Shown piece after piece: positions 1 through 11,065 of a stretch of DNA of 64,000 nucleotides; within the stretch, counting starts at the first letter, position 1; every line of letters begins with the position of its first letter. The notes below the pieces were generated by a model, which worked only from the letters and a program-made list of their open reading frames with translations, made no database searches and had not been told where the DNA came from. A program made the position numbers and the translations under genes. Source of the stretch: Platycnemis pennipes (taxonomy: Eukaryota > Arthropoda > Insecta > Odonata > Platycnemididae); the NCBI GenBank assembly GCA_933228895.1, contig OW121857.1, positions 2,852,001 through 2,916,000 on the forward strand. Direction: 5' to 3'.

Positions 1-114
1 TATCTTATTATTGCATATAGTAGGCAAGGTATGCTCATAGCCTCTTTGCTGATTAAGGTTTTACATACTCTTAGGAAACTGATCGTACACCTGTTATTGT
101 CAGGAGATTGATAG

Positions 115-270
115 AAGAAAAATCTGGTGCTTTCCCGGCGTACATCTGCTGCATAAAGGTTTCTCGGGTCCTCCACCAGAGGGTTACTGCGTCCATGTCC
201 GCCGACGTTTCGATTCCCGACTCGGCAATCGTCTTCAGGGCTTCTGAATGTCGTATCGCAAAAATATGGT
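115..270 (-). mobile_element. Penelope-like element 3' end with hammerhead-like motif
   Basis: Read on the minus strand, this block has the layout of the 3' terminal repeat of Penelope-like retroelements. At 201-240 a conserved CCTGAAGAC is followed by a stem of GATT pairing with AATC and an inner CCGA/TCGG pair. Then come GAAAC and the palindrome ACGT. Downstream lies a C/G-rich run up to about base 115. Penelope-like elements are known to carry hammerhead ribozyme motifs. Here the CUGANGA and GAAA boxes are visible, but one extra C sits between the first box and the helix, so activity is doubtful. No coding part lies next to it. Family assignment is inference; a Penelope-type endonuclease at the far end of the window makes it plausible. 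Confidence 0.5.
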
Positions 271-275
271 AGATG

Positions 276-3040
276 AATTTAATGGATGTTGCTATAACTT
301 TCTGGTGCTACCAAAAAGTTTAAAACCTCTTGATTTGTAGTTGAACTTTGATGGGCACTCTTAACGAACATTGTAAGTTTTATGTAAATAGAAATGGCTA
401 TTTAATAGTGTTTTGAAGGCGTGATCTCCATTTATATTTCTTTTACTGTTCCCAGGTCTCCATTTCTCATTTTCGGTGGTAGATTTTTGATTGGTTTGAT
501 AGTGGCCTAAGATAAATAAATTGTAGCCATTATATGCTGTCTATCCTGTTTATTACACAACACATACCATATGGAATGTAACATGGCTTAATGTTACATT
601 CCAAATGGTACATGAACATGATATTAAGTGATTTTAATTATTATTATAAAAATGCTATAAATATAAAATGGAACATGAGATATGCTAAACTATCTCGTAA
701 AAGTATTTCATACCATAATATAGGAATGCAAGTAAATTTTTCCTTTGTTACATTTATTTTCAATTACTGTGTTCTAATGTACATACATGAAAGCTCACGA
801 ATAAACATATAATTTTGTTCTTATCTGAGCTTATAGTCCCCTTGTTCTGATAAAGTGTAATCTAAATTTAACTCAGTATAATATTCTGCAAGTTAAATCA
901 GAGTGGAAAATCGGTCTATGAAAAGTATTTCGGTTCTCCCACGTAAGGTCTTTTGAAAGTTCCTCATAGAAGCATTTCCACATGCTCATTCATAACTTTG
1001 GCAACTAGGTTAGGCGTTACTTCACAAAGTAGGCTCACCAGCCAGCTGTTTCCCATTATTCTTGTGGGAGTACAGAGACTGATGATAGACTATCCTAATG
1101 TAGAAATTACCAAAAATGAAGAACTAGATCATGTGTAATGCAGTTTACGATTTCGTGGGATGCATTTTTTCACTTCAGCACATGACCTCCTGATTTTCAT
1201 TTGATACATATGATACGCATTGAGAGAAACGGGTTTTCATCGCAACTTTGGACCTTTCTATGTTTTTCACTCGAAGTTTTTCATCGTTTGCTGTCATGAC
1301 TACTTGAAAACAATCTTTGCTGTTTGGAAGCGAGGGTGAGAACCATCCAGCCACCAAGTGAGAGGAAAGAAGTGTAGGACAACTTCACCTCTCCCGATCT
1401 CGAAAGCCATTCATTCCCGTCCAAGAATGCAATTATGTGAATATACGCCAAGTCCGCTCCGCCACATAAGGAAGTATTGTTTGAGTTGCATTGCCTTCCC
1501 TTCTGGTGCTACCTCCTCCCCCCCCCTTCTTCTCCTCCTTATCTCTCTCTCTATCTCCAGCTCTCTGGTGCTCGACGAAACTCAAGAGTCACTTGCCTTA
1601 AATCCGATTTACTTACATGGAAGGCGGCTTTCGTGAGAGCAGATGCGTCTTAAGAGTTTTGCACAAAACCATCACATTTATCGTTTGGTGTGCGAAGTTT
1701 GTATTTTGGTTTGAAATACAGAAATGCCTATTTGAAGATTATTTGCACACAAAACACACACACATAGCATGTACAAAGAGGCCGAGTTACTTGATCTCAA
1801 AATCTGCACATCCTGGACTCATGCTTTGAACTTTTTCACAAAAGTGGGGTAAGCTATGCAATTAAATGGCTGTCCCTTAACTGCTGTAAAAATTTGGGAA
1901 TGTTAGGCACCTTCTGGTTCTGAGGTACAACACGCTCTTAAGATATTTCCTAAAAAATACTTTAGCACAAGCAGCAGCAGATTGATTCTTCGTATGAATA
2001 TACCGAACTCACTCCAGGACCTGAGAACATACTAGGGATAATATTAGTTACTAGGATTCGTAATCCGCTGCATCATGTAATTACGATAGAAACCTTAAAA
2101 TTAAAGTACAACGAGCTTGCGATATGGCTGCTTAAAACGGCTGTGTGCACTCTGTTTCAGAATATGGATAAAAGGAGGCAGATCTTTAATGCTGGAATCA
2201 TGAAGCTTGAGATCATAAATGCTGAACGTATGGTCGACCTAATGTTTCCGATTCAATGAGACACCGTCCCTGTGACACAGCTCAACTTACAGGGTGGTGG
2301 GAGGGGAGAGTCAATAGGGTGGAAGTTTTTGGAAAGCTCCGTGTGGTGGCATATGTCACTAATCTGTGTGAACACCGTGATATAACATCAGATGTAATGG
2401 GGAAGGTAATCTTTTGCAGTGGTAGCAAAAATAAATGCAAGATAATCTCTGGGTGGACTTACACGACACTATCAGCTCATGCAAAATGTTACGTTCGCTA
2501 TTTAAGTACTACATACAACGTACTACTCCATACTGTCTCTAACTATTTACCATTTGTTCATCTCAGACTAAAAACTCGAGGACCGTTTCCTTTCCATAGT
2601 CAAAATAGGAGCGATTAAAGATTGAAACAAATAAAGGTACCAAGTAGGGCATAGTAGTCGGTCATTGAAAAATAATCATAGAAAGAATTAGTAAATAAAA
2701 TTTTCGGAGAGAGTCACAGATTATAAGAAAGTATTTCCATGGAAGTATTTAAAATCTTTAGCTAAAAAATTAGGCGGCTGAACGTAACCACCTCATTCTA
2801 AATACAGAAGCAGATTCATTAGGGCTTGGCCTTAGAAGGACACATCAGATTATGTACCTATTATTCCCTAAGTATTTTACGATTTACAGAAAGTAGAGAC
2901 TCAACAGGATTATACGAAGGGTTTTTATGTGCAATGAAACCTTAAGTTAGCAGAAGAGAACTAATTTTCGAGGACAATGTAGAAAGTATCTAGTTTACTT
3001 TAAAATTATTACAGCAAAAGGATATATCGTACATAAATGC
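276..3040. other. No recognised feature
   Basis: AT-rich sequence with only short open frames on either strand. A pyrimidine-rich stretch (CTCC/CTCT) lies at about 1508-1562. I see no protein motif, repeat boundary or RNA gene. Confidence 0.5.
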
Positions 3041-3044
3041 AAAT

Positions 3045-3699
3045 TATTGACCACCGGAGGCCAACGGCAAGTCATAAGAGGAACTTCAGTCAGAGATAGT
3101 TACAGTGCTTTCGAGGGACAATGATAGGGTATGGACTTCAATATCCCCTAAATGGACTGGGATACGTGTACTTTGATAACGATAGGTAAGGATAAAAAAC
3201 TTTGCGAATCACTCTTGAACACATTTACGACACATTCACTACTCCAGCTAGTATCATCTCCAAGCAGAGGATACAAAAGACTAATCGACAACAAATTGGC
3301 CATAACCAGCTATAAATATAGATACAGATACTGGAGTTATTGATCACAATTTAGTGCGTGCTACATTTACTCTTGGCGTACAATAAAACATCCCAGACCG
3401 AAGAAGAGAATTCGTTGTTTGGTTACTCAAAATATAACGGCATGACAGAAGGGTTTAGGAAGGAAATCATTTAATGTATTCAGAGAGCAGAGTAAAGGGT
3501 TAGACACAGAATGTTCATGGAAAATATTCCTTGAAGTCACTCTTAAAGTAGTTAACAAGTAGATATACCAACGGAGAATGTAGAAAGGTTTGTACAGAAC
3601 GAAAAGCGGAGGTTAAAGGGAAAAGGTCATGCCACCCTGAGGTAAAGGATTCAGGTGTATCAGAATAGGACAGAAATGAGTTTGCCGTGGTGAACAAAC
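3045..3699 (+). mobile_element. CR1/jockey-like LINE endonuclease fragment (left copy)
   Basis: This is a relic of the apurinic/apyrimidinic-type endonuclease that nicks target DNA for non-LTR retrotransposons. From 3131 the frame reads DFNIP, a stop, then MDWDT, matching the GDFNIP-x-x-DW block of the family. It continues with a TFTTHSLLQLVSSPSR region, an IDN, and after a frameshift DHNLVRATFTL, the histidine-containing block near the domain end. Past 3520 the frame resembles the charged linker towards the RT but is badly broken. Stops and frameshifts show it is dead. Part of it (3281-3520) is repeated inverted at 4579-4807. Confidence 0.6.
3281..3520 (+). repeat. Left arm of inverted repeat around the minisatellite
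   Basis: This 240-bp stretch is closely similar to the reverse complement of 4579-4807, with small indels. The similarity stops sharply at the TTCATGG at 3514-3520. The arms lie about 1.06 kb apart and enclose the 17-bp minisatellite. Both arms come from the same part of a LINE endonuclease region. Confidence 0.85.
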
Positions 3700-4311
3700 A
3701 TGTACACATACAAACTATGTACACATACAAACTATGTACACATACAAACTATGTACACATACAAACTATGTACACTTACAAACTATGTACACATACAAAC
3801 TATGTACACATACAAACTATGTACACATACAAACTATGTACACATACAAACTATGTACACATACAAACTATGTACACTTACAAACTATGTACACTTACAA
3901 ACTATGTACACATACAAACTATGTACACATACAAACTATGTACACATACAAACTATGTACACATACAAACTATGTACACATACAAACTATGTAAACTTGC
4001 AAACTATGTACACTTGCAAACTATGTACACTTACAAACTATGTACACTTACAAACTATGTACACATACAAACTATGTACACATACAAACTATGTACACCT
4101 ACAAACTATGTACACATACAAACTATGTACACATACAAACTATGTACACATACAAACTATGTACACTTACAAACTATGTACACATACAAACTATGTACAC
4201 ATACAAACTATGTACACATAAAAACTATGTACACATACAAACTATGTACACATACAAACTATGTACACATACAAACTATGTACACTTGCAAACTATGTAC
4301 ACTTACAAACT
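3700..4311. repeat. 17-bp minisatellite, about 36 copies
   Basis: A perfect-register tandem array of the unit ACACATACAAACTATGT. Most copies are identical. Variants fall at the same place: CACATAC becomes CACTTAC, CACTTGC or CACCTAC, and one copy has TAAAC. Because 17 is not a multiple of 3 and the unit has no stop in this strand, all three forward frames stay open and encode a 17-residue periodic peptide. This is an artefact of the repeat, not a gene. The low divergence suggests recent expansion. Confidence 0.95.
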
Positions 4312-4578
4312 AGAGAGATAAATAAAATTTTCAAGAGATAAATGACTTTGCATTAGTTTCCGGGATGGACCTAATTTTCATCTTTATTTTATTTTTGTTC
4401 CATTGTTTTAGGGCTCCGTTTTCTTTAAATTTCAGAAAAATTCCCAGAGGTACCGTTTAGAAAGTGTCACCCAATAAGCACCTCGGGATATGCGTCCTTA
4501 TTCTGCTTTTGTCATCTTCAGAGCAATGATAAGTGAATTTCGGTTGCTGTCACCTGCATTAGCAACATAAGAGCCATG

Positions 4579-4807
4579 CCATGAACACTCTGTGTCTAAC
4601 CCTTTACTCTGTTCCCTAAAATAGATTGAATGATTTCCTTTCAAAACCCTTCTGTCATGCCGTTATATTTTCAGTAGCCAAACAAGAAATTCTCTTCCTT
4701 GGTCTGGTATGTTTTTCTACGTCCAGAGTAAACTTAGCACTAAATTGTTATCAAGTATCTGTAGCTATATTTATAGCTGGTTATGGCCAATTTGTTGCTA
4801 ATTAGAG
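4579..4807 (-). mobile_element. CR1/jockey-like LINE endonuclease fragment (right, inverted copy)
   Basis: The reverse complement matches 3281-3520, including the stretch encoding the end of the endonuclease domain. It is the right arm of the inverted repeat. Sequence between 4312 and 4578 does not match the left flank, so the arms are either two independent fragments of the same family or an inverted duplication with a replaced centre. Confidence 0.7.
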
Positions 4808-5361
4808 CCTCTGAGAGCGGAGAATCAGAAACCTTAATTACCTTGCCTTATGATTATTCGAGATAGGGTTGGGGAGAAGACTGTTTATCGTCTGTAATGG
4901 TTTCTTTTTGAATTTCTTAGTAATTCAGGCCTGCGGTATGTTCTGGCCGGGACAGGCTTTGTTTTACAATGGTTTCATCGGTTTAGGGCTTCCTTTTCCT
5001 TTCAACCTCCCTCCCTTTGCTGCCCCCGTCTTTCCTTTCGATCATATTTTGTTTTTTGCGCGAGTGCGGCTAGGAGGCGCCCTTTGTTTTCTCCCGGAGT
5101 CCTCGGGAGAGGAAGCGAGAATTAACCAGAGAGGATCACCGCGAGTTCTCTTCGACGCTATTCTCGCGACGGACGGCGATTGGTGTGTTGGGAGCTTTGT
5201 TTTTTTGCTATTTATCTGTTTCATCTTTATAAAAGAAAAGTGTGGAGTGGCTGCGGATCCTCAGGATAATCATTTTGTGGTTTCCCCTTGCCTACCACAT
5301 TAAAATTGCCTGCCGCATTTGAAATTAAAATCTTATGGGTTAGACAGTAACATTATACCAT
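4808..5361. other. No recognised feature; unexplained 144-codon open frame
   Basis: A plus-strand open frame at 4869-5303 is fairly long, hydrophobic and rich in F, L and P. It matches no family I know, and its composition follows a T-rich to GC-rich transition. I see no splice or promoter context that would support a gene. Confidence 0.3.
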
Positions 5362-5900
5362 GGATAAATGATTTTCCGCATGATTGGGTGCAAAGGGTTG
5401 TTTTGGACGGTATTACCTCACCGGCAATTGAAGTCACTTCTGGTGTCCCACAAGGTAGTGTGATAGGTCCACTCCGGTTCCTTCTGTAGATAAATGATAT
5501 TAATAAGGTGGTAACAAGTAAGCTTCGTCTATTTGCCGATGACGCAGCAGTGTACAGAGAAATGCTATGCCCAAACTACAAATAATATTTAAATGATGAA
5601 CTACAAGCAATGGAAAATTGGTGTGATACATGGCAGTTAGAATTAAATTTTTTTTAAAATGTCTAATAATGAATTTTTGGGAAACCAATTGTTCTCCTCC
5701 CAGTACCTACATAATCTTACCAGAGAGACTAGATCTTTATCCAAGGATATTGATCTTGTTATATCAAATACTATCGTCAAATGCAAAAGGCATTTTCCAT
5801 TCATTTGGTCGACACATCTTCTGTTCACGCAGAAATCCATCTCAATGTGACATATTTCAAAAGAACCTTTGGTACGATGGTGAAAAGATAAAAACTTCAA
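5362..5900 (+). mobile_element. CR1/jockey-like LINE reverse transcriptase fragment
   Basis: The RT core is clear. From 5362 the frame reads WINDF, QRVVLDG and [14 protein letters not shown] stop follows where FLLYIND is expected, then INDI and the catalytic LFADDAAVY. After another stop come NWCDTWQLELN and a degenerate thumb region up to about 5900. In intact elements this enzyme copies the element RNA at the nicked target. The FADD motif is kept, but at least two in-frame stops make it dead. Both ends are truncated: upstream palm motifs and the 3' tail are missing. Fine clade placement is uncertain. Confidence 0.75.
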
Positions 5901-5968
5901 TCTCACTTCAGAGCTCTACATTCTGATTATACACGGTAACAATTGAAGTTGCAGTAACATGCTTGTGA

Positions 5969-6115
5969 CAGCGGCGGTCCCAGATGTCAGGTTCGGGGGT
6001 GTAGTCGCCAGTCCTGTCGTCCCCCCCCCCCCCCTCAATGAAAAGTCTATCTAGTTCTAAACTGCTTTTTTAGGGGAAGGGGGTCCCCCCCCCTTTCCTC
6101 AAGGATCCGCCCCTG
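5969..6115. mobile_element. Small C/G-run MITE, hAT-like ends
   Basis: The left end begins CAGCGGCGGTCCC, and the right end, read inward, begins CAGGGGCGGATCC, an imperfect inverted pair. Inside are a run of 14 C at 6021-6034 and a G-run facing a C-run at 6072-6099 that can fold. Similar CAG-GGCGGATCC ends with G/C runs are common in insect hAT-type MITEs. The flanking 8-mers agree at only about half the positions, so the target duplication is not convincing. Confidence 0.5.
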
Positions 6116-6139
6116 GCATACGTTATCCATACTCAAGGA

Positions 6140-6395
6140 AATCTCACCTTAAGAAGAAGACTTAATAGGCCACATCATGAGTCGTGATGGCCTGATGAAT
6201 ACAATCGTCTTAGAGGGACAAGTGGAAATGAAGAACGGCAAAGAAAGGCCTCGTGTGAGATACATGGAACAAGCGATAAAAGATGTGAAAGAGAAGAGAT
6301 ACGCGAATACGAAGAGACCAGCTGATAGGAGAATTGAGCGAAGAAGATGCGTCAAATCCATCTGAGGATTGATGACTAATGATGATGATGAAAAA
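6140..6395 (+). mobile_element. RTE-like LINE 3' end (C-terminal fragment)
   Basis: The frame reads a variant of the C-terminal block of RTE-type endonuclease-reverse transcriptases: GHIM-SRDGLMNTIV, then GKERPRVRYMEQ, a lysine-rich DVKEK stretch, and RPADRRIE before the stop. The same block recurs at 42.8-43.4 and 59.5-60.0 kb, and its last 100 bp recur at five more places. It ends in a GATGATGATG tail, as the sister copies do. The copy is 5'-truncated and includes only the last ~75 codons. Confidence 0.7.
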
Positions 6396-6544
6396 CTTAT
6401 CACAAATCTTCATTTACGTAATAACATGTTCATAGATATGCATGCAAAAAAAAAGCAATGCATGCGAGTCACACCTTGATTTGAAAATGCAGGAAATAAA
6501 AAAAATATACCATCGACCTACTCTGAATATTACCTCTATAATTA

Positions 6545-6860
6545 TTACCGATTTACACGATGTCTATCGTTCTGATCTCGAATCGTGCGTGGAGAAATGA
6601 CATTTTAAACCTGTCCGTCCTGCAATCTATCTCCTTAATTTTATTAGAATTATCGAGCCTACCATAACAAGTTGGAGCCAGCAATATATGAGTAACGTCA
6701 TTAATGAAATGTCCCTCCTTAAATTTTCCCAGAAGATTAAGTCTACAATTCAGCCTACGTTGTGACAGCGATTCCCATCCCAATTCGGCTGACATACCAG
6801 ACACACTGCTTCCCCTATCGTAACACCCTTTTGCATATCACGCTGCTCTTCGTTCACTGC
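6545..6860 (-). mobile_element. CR1-like LINE C-terminal fragment
   Basis: The minus-strand frame ends with ELGWESLSQRRL and IDCRTDRFKMSF, the C-terminal block after the RT of a CR1-like family that recurs many times in this window. It is more diverged than the copies at 21.4 and 46.7 kb. It directly follows a second fragment of the same protein region in the same orientation, so two related insertions lie head to tail. Confidence 0.6.
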
Positions 6861-7370
6861 TGCTCGTTTCCTACGTTGCCTATTGTTCTCTATCATGTAA
6901 TCAGGTACGCAGGAAACATGACACTTTAAATCTATCGGTACGACAATCTATCTCTCTAATCTTCTTAATCTGATCAAACCTAGCATAATACGCAGGGGTT
7001 CTTTATATATATCTAACGTCATCTGTAAACAAATCGGTTTCGAATTTACTTAAAAACTTAAACCTAAATTTCAATCTGCGTTCTGATAGTAATTCCCATC
7101 CTAGTTCTTCTATTAAACTCGTAACACCAATACAATTATCATAACGGCCTTTAACAAATATAGCGGATCTTCTTTGCACACGTTCTAATTCCTTTATCAT
7201 ACCTTCCTCGTACGGATCCCATATACTAGCGGCACATTCCAATTGAGGCCTGACAAGTGTAAAATAGCTCCTTTCTCTTACCCTCGCACTGCATTTTCCC
7301 AGAACCCTTTTTACGAATCCCAATCCACGGTTTGCTACACTAGTTATTTCCCTGACTCCCCCACGACAAG
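6860..7370 (-). mobile_element. CR1-like LINE C-terminal fragment
   Basis: A 106-codon minus-strand frame shows the region downstream of the RT: VANRGLGFVKRVLGK, YFTLVRPQLECAASIWDPY, LERVQRR and EELGWELLSERRL. The LVRPxLEYAxxxWDP block is characteristic of CR1/jockey-type proteins. The frame breaks near 7003 and continues with stops towards 6870. This copy keeps the WDP block that several 5'-truncated copies lack. It has no recognisable 3' tail. Confidence 0.7.
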
Positions 7371-7918
7371 TGCTGCATCATGCTTCAATCTACTCCATTC
7401 TGATTCAGGGAGATAAACCTACCTCCCGTCGGAAGTAACTCCTTTCCCCTTGCAAGGTCGGTCTCGCGGGATTGCAGTCCACTCGCTGTTCACAGGAAGG
7501 GTCTGCTCTCCTACAGCGCTCCTTTCTCTCCGATCAGCGGCAAACGCGTCGTCGGCAGGAGAGGCGGTTCGTGAAGGGACTGGACACTGGACACGACGAA
7601 CGCACGTACTGACCCCGTGCACAACTGACCACGATAGTCCAAGGGCGGATACACGCGAGCACGTGCATCGGTGATTGGCCGATGAATTCTCGCCAGATGG
7701 GACTAGTATCGCATTTCTAGCCTCCGGGCAGGTGTAGCCGGGTCCCAGTCAAACTCAAACGTACTCTTGTCTCGAGGCAGCGCATTCGATATCTCGAGAG
7801 GAACTGACAGTCGAAGGGACGGCTGACCTCTACGATGTCTCTTTCGGCATGATACTTGCTCAACCGCCTCGGTCTTCTGTGTAGGCCTGAAGCTCGCACT
7901 GGCCCCAATATCGTCAGC
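7371..7918. other. GC-richer stretch, no recognised feature
   Basis: Compared with its flanks this stretch is richer in G and C and has several overlapping short open frames on both strands, none of which I recognise. Confidence 0.4.
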
Positions 7919-8475
7919 AATGGGGAACATCGACTATTTTTTATGCCTTTGGATATGGAATTTTTTAGCTAAAATGTGCTTATGTCGAAGAAGAATTAAG
8001 TAGTGTTACAAAGATATTACTCGTTAAAAATTGAACCTTTTCGGCAGCTTAAAAACTCGATGCCATCACATGACGTCACGGCACTGTGGGCGTTGTTCAT
8101 CTCTTGTAAGTGGAGGAAAGTTGTTTAATGTATGCTTGGAGAAAAATGTATGTATGTGTTTCTCATTTGTTTAATGGAATAGAGGAATGTATTTCGGTTT
8201 TTGATTGTTTCCATCACGGGACGGCTAAAATCCTTAAAATGATATATTAACTCCGATTTCTTCTAACATAAGCGTCTGTTTTCGTAGAATGTTGAACTTA
8301 TACCGTGCAGTGACGTCAGAAGGCGTTTCAGGTCACGTGCCTTTCGTCAATTTTTCGGGAAAATTTTAATAGCACTTAATAACCTTTGTGGTCGGCACAG
8401 AACATTTTGGCTCATATATTTGAATTCGTTGGATGTTTTCTCATCAAGTTCATGATTAATGCGCGAGATACAAAT
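7919..8475 (+). repeat. Two-copy dispersed repeat, copy 1
   Basis: It begins CAATGGGGAACATC and is homologous over its length to 34845-35598. Shared landmarks include ATTAAGT-GTGTTACAAAGATATTAC, GGGCGTTGTTCATCT, GTGCAGTGACGTCAGAAGG and TTAATAACCTTTGTGG. Copy 2 has about 200 bp more, as internal indels. I see no coding capacity and no terminal inverted repeat. It is probably a non-autonomous element of unknown class. Confidence 0.7.
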
Positions 8476-8639
8476 GACAGGCCATCTGTCGGTTCCTTTC
8501 TGTGCCGAAAATACAAGCTGTTGTCGATGTTGCTGCTGTTATGCGAGGAGATTAATGGCTGAGGTCATTTTCCCGATGAAGAATAGGTGCTGTTTGAGAA
8601 GAACTAGGAGTTGACTAATTTATTTTTTCCATTTTTTAC

Positions 8640-8745
8640 GTCCCCTTCGGAATAATTACGTCAATATGAAGACGTTGGCCGATAGCGGAATCGATTGGAG
8701 TGCTGCGTCAAACCAATCCTAGGATTGTTGACCAATGATGCTGAT
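8640..8745 (+). mobile_element. RTE-like LINE 3' tail, about 100 bp
   Basis: It contains AATTACGTCAATATGAAGA, the coding remnant for LADxRIEW, and AACCAATCCTAGGATTGTTG, then a GATG-type tail. This is the terminal piece of the family seen at 43.3 and 59.9 kb, here strongly 5'-truncated. Confidence 0.75.
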
Positions 8746-8910
8746 TTCAACGATCCCATAGATAAACAAATTTTGGCCTTTACCATGAGGTAAAGATTTA
8801 TTAAGACAAATACAAACAATCATGACCCGAATATTGAAAATCCTTCCCAGATAGGATTCAAACCTGCGACCCAAAGATTGGGAAGCGAGGGGTTTGTGAG
8901 TCCACCACCA
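8746..8910 (-). mobile_element. tRNA-derived SINE, degenerate
   Basis: On the minus strand an A-box-like TGGTGGACTCAC precedes a B box, GGTTTGAATCC (8854-8864), typical of the tRNA-derived head of a SINE. The body is AT-rich and ends against the RTE-like tail. Confidence 0.5.
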
Positions 8911-8924
8911 CGGAAATCGGTGCA

Positions 8925-9165
8925 GAGATAAAGTTAAGGAGAAGATGAGGAAGAGTGGACAGAAATCCGGCGCCGGTATAAGAGGCGAAAAGCGCCAAAA
9001 GATTCGCTGCTTAACGTCCTGTTTGACGGACGTAGTAGTTATGAGCTCTTCTAGCGCTTTCACACCTACTCAAGAACGGACCGTGATTCAAACGAAAAAT
9101 ATTCCAGTGCCTGGAACAAACCCGGGTCCTTCGAATGGGAGGCCGGAGGCCTAATTCTCGTTCTT
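8925..9165 (-). mobile_element. tRNA-derived SINE with conserved body
   Basis: The minus strand starts with TAGGCCTCCGGCCTCCC and a degenerate B box (GGGTTTGTTCC). The body contains GACGTTAAGC and GGATTTCTGTCCAC. The same body appears in the better-preserved SINE at 62545-62875, so both belong to one family. Confidence 0.6.
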
Positions 9166-11065
9166 GTCGCGGGACAACGAATCACGCGTTCCCCGTCACG
9201 CAAATTGCGTTCGTCTCCTATGCTCGTTCTTTGTGTTCGCGTTCGTGATAAGTCTCGGGTAACTTCGGCCCTGTAACCATGGAAGTGATAGCAGACGAAA
9301 AGGCAAGAATATACAAATAAATATTCTCAAACGCTTGAATGTTATAAGTTTGCTTGTAATACTTTTATTATTAATATAATTGAAATTCTATCATATTAGA
9401 TTATTTACTTACTCATATAGATTCGGTTCACTTATTCGTGTAGACAATACGGTATTAGTAAATATAGTGCTCACGGGATAGGTAACACTCGGTAAGTTAA
9501 CACCGAAAAATGAAGTAATGTCTTTTATTTCATACTCGAAAAAGGGTCAGATATGTAAATAAAATATCAGGGTCAAAATATATGACGGATGGAAGTACAA
9601 GATAAGAATACTCGTCTCTAATGTATAAGCAGTTGTGCAAGTGGTTTGATAACTCCAAAAAGATTTTCACGCAGTATGCAAGAAATCGAATATATTTGCA
9701 GATATTTCCATAATCTGAAGACTTTTGACTTTTCAAGCTATCAAATGATTATGCATACGTTTTCGTACCGTGATATAATATGTTACGTTACGAATAGGTA
9801 GCCAGACAAATAGGTTTCAGGCCTGTATTAAGGTTCTCTTAAGTAGTAAACCTAACCACAGCACGTTCTGCATTTCCCATTCGTGTAATTAAATCTTTGA
9901 GATGATTTTAAATAACATTGCGCATACAATTACTTCTGTTAACATTTTCATAAGTATTCACGATATAGCTTACATAAGTTTTTTTTAGCATCATGATGGT
10001 ACGATGCATAGAATGGGGAATTATTCCTGGAATCACGTTTAGAATATTTTTTACAGTTAGATTCCTTACTACATTTTATTTACAATGCAATACAATATTC
10101 ACAATATTTGACAGGACAAAATTGTTGTAAGACAAATTATGTGAGAATGTGTTCAAAATTATTATGATTGAAGATATTTTCAAATTTCACATAGATTGTA
10201 TTGCTGTAAATATATTTCTAATATAACTCATTCATACTTTAAAATAATGTTTATGATAATCCTGTAAATAAATTAGTCTCATATGGTTCATTGAGTATAA
10301 AATCTTTAGCCATAGGTACATTTTAATTGGAGTAATTTTAGCAAGTAATGCCATGACGACTAAAGAATAGTGCAATGCCAAGGAATTTACCACTACAACT
10401 ACAAAACTTTGAACATGAAAAAAGGTACCAAGATACAAATTTCCACATGGTTCCATCAAAGAACAGGTGGAATAAACAGTAATAGCATCAACATAATTCA
10501 CTGATGGTTCATGAGATGAATTTAATATGACCAGATTAAATGACAAATTTAAAGAAAATTTAAAACCTGGGATTTAACAGAGTTAAATCCCATGTGAAAG
10601 TTGCCACTGTAAATGCCCTTGAAGGAAATCGCATAAGTTAGCAATATTTTCCTTTGACACCCTGAAGGGTCTTACCTTTGAGGAATAAAAAATTGATCAG
10701 ATGTACCTATCTCTTAATAATTTCACTTCAGCAGCCAAATCTCTACTCTGCTCTTTTATACCCTCATCTGCAGTAGCAGCTAGGAGTAGGTATCATCAAG
10801 GCATATTCCATTTCTAGTGAATGTAAGCATAATAAGCAGTAGACACAACGAATATTATAAATTGCTTAGCATATGTTGAATCATGACACCAATAAATTTT
10901 TCACTTTTTAATATAGGGGAGGACATGGTAATTCGAGTAAGATAAAAGAGTTTTATTTTGCCAGGGTAATGAACAACTTTAACTTAATATATATTTGTAA
11001 ACTTATAATTTGCTCACTGGATTGTTCAGATCTGTTCATGCAAGCACTTCTAAGTGCAAGTACAT
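9166..11065. other. No recognised feature; one short hairpin
   Basis: AT-rich sequence without recognisable coding or repeat boundaries. TGGGATTTAAC (10568-10578) and its perfect reverse complement (10582-10592) form an 11-bp stem with a 3-base loop. Confidence 0.5.

Noticed and set aside
3700..4311. CRISPR-like array
   Set aside because: Units are contiguous with no unique spacers; it is a minisatellite in a eukaryotic context.
3687..4313. 208-codon open frame with a repetitive peptide
   Set aside because: It is produced entirely by the 17-bp minisatellite and is open in all three frames.
4869..5303. 144-codon hydrophobic open frame
   Set aside because: No recognisable motif, no supporting context and composition bias; cannot be called a gene.
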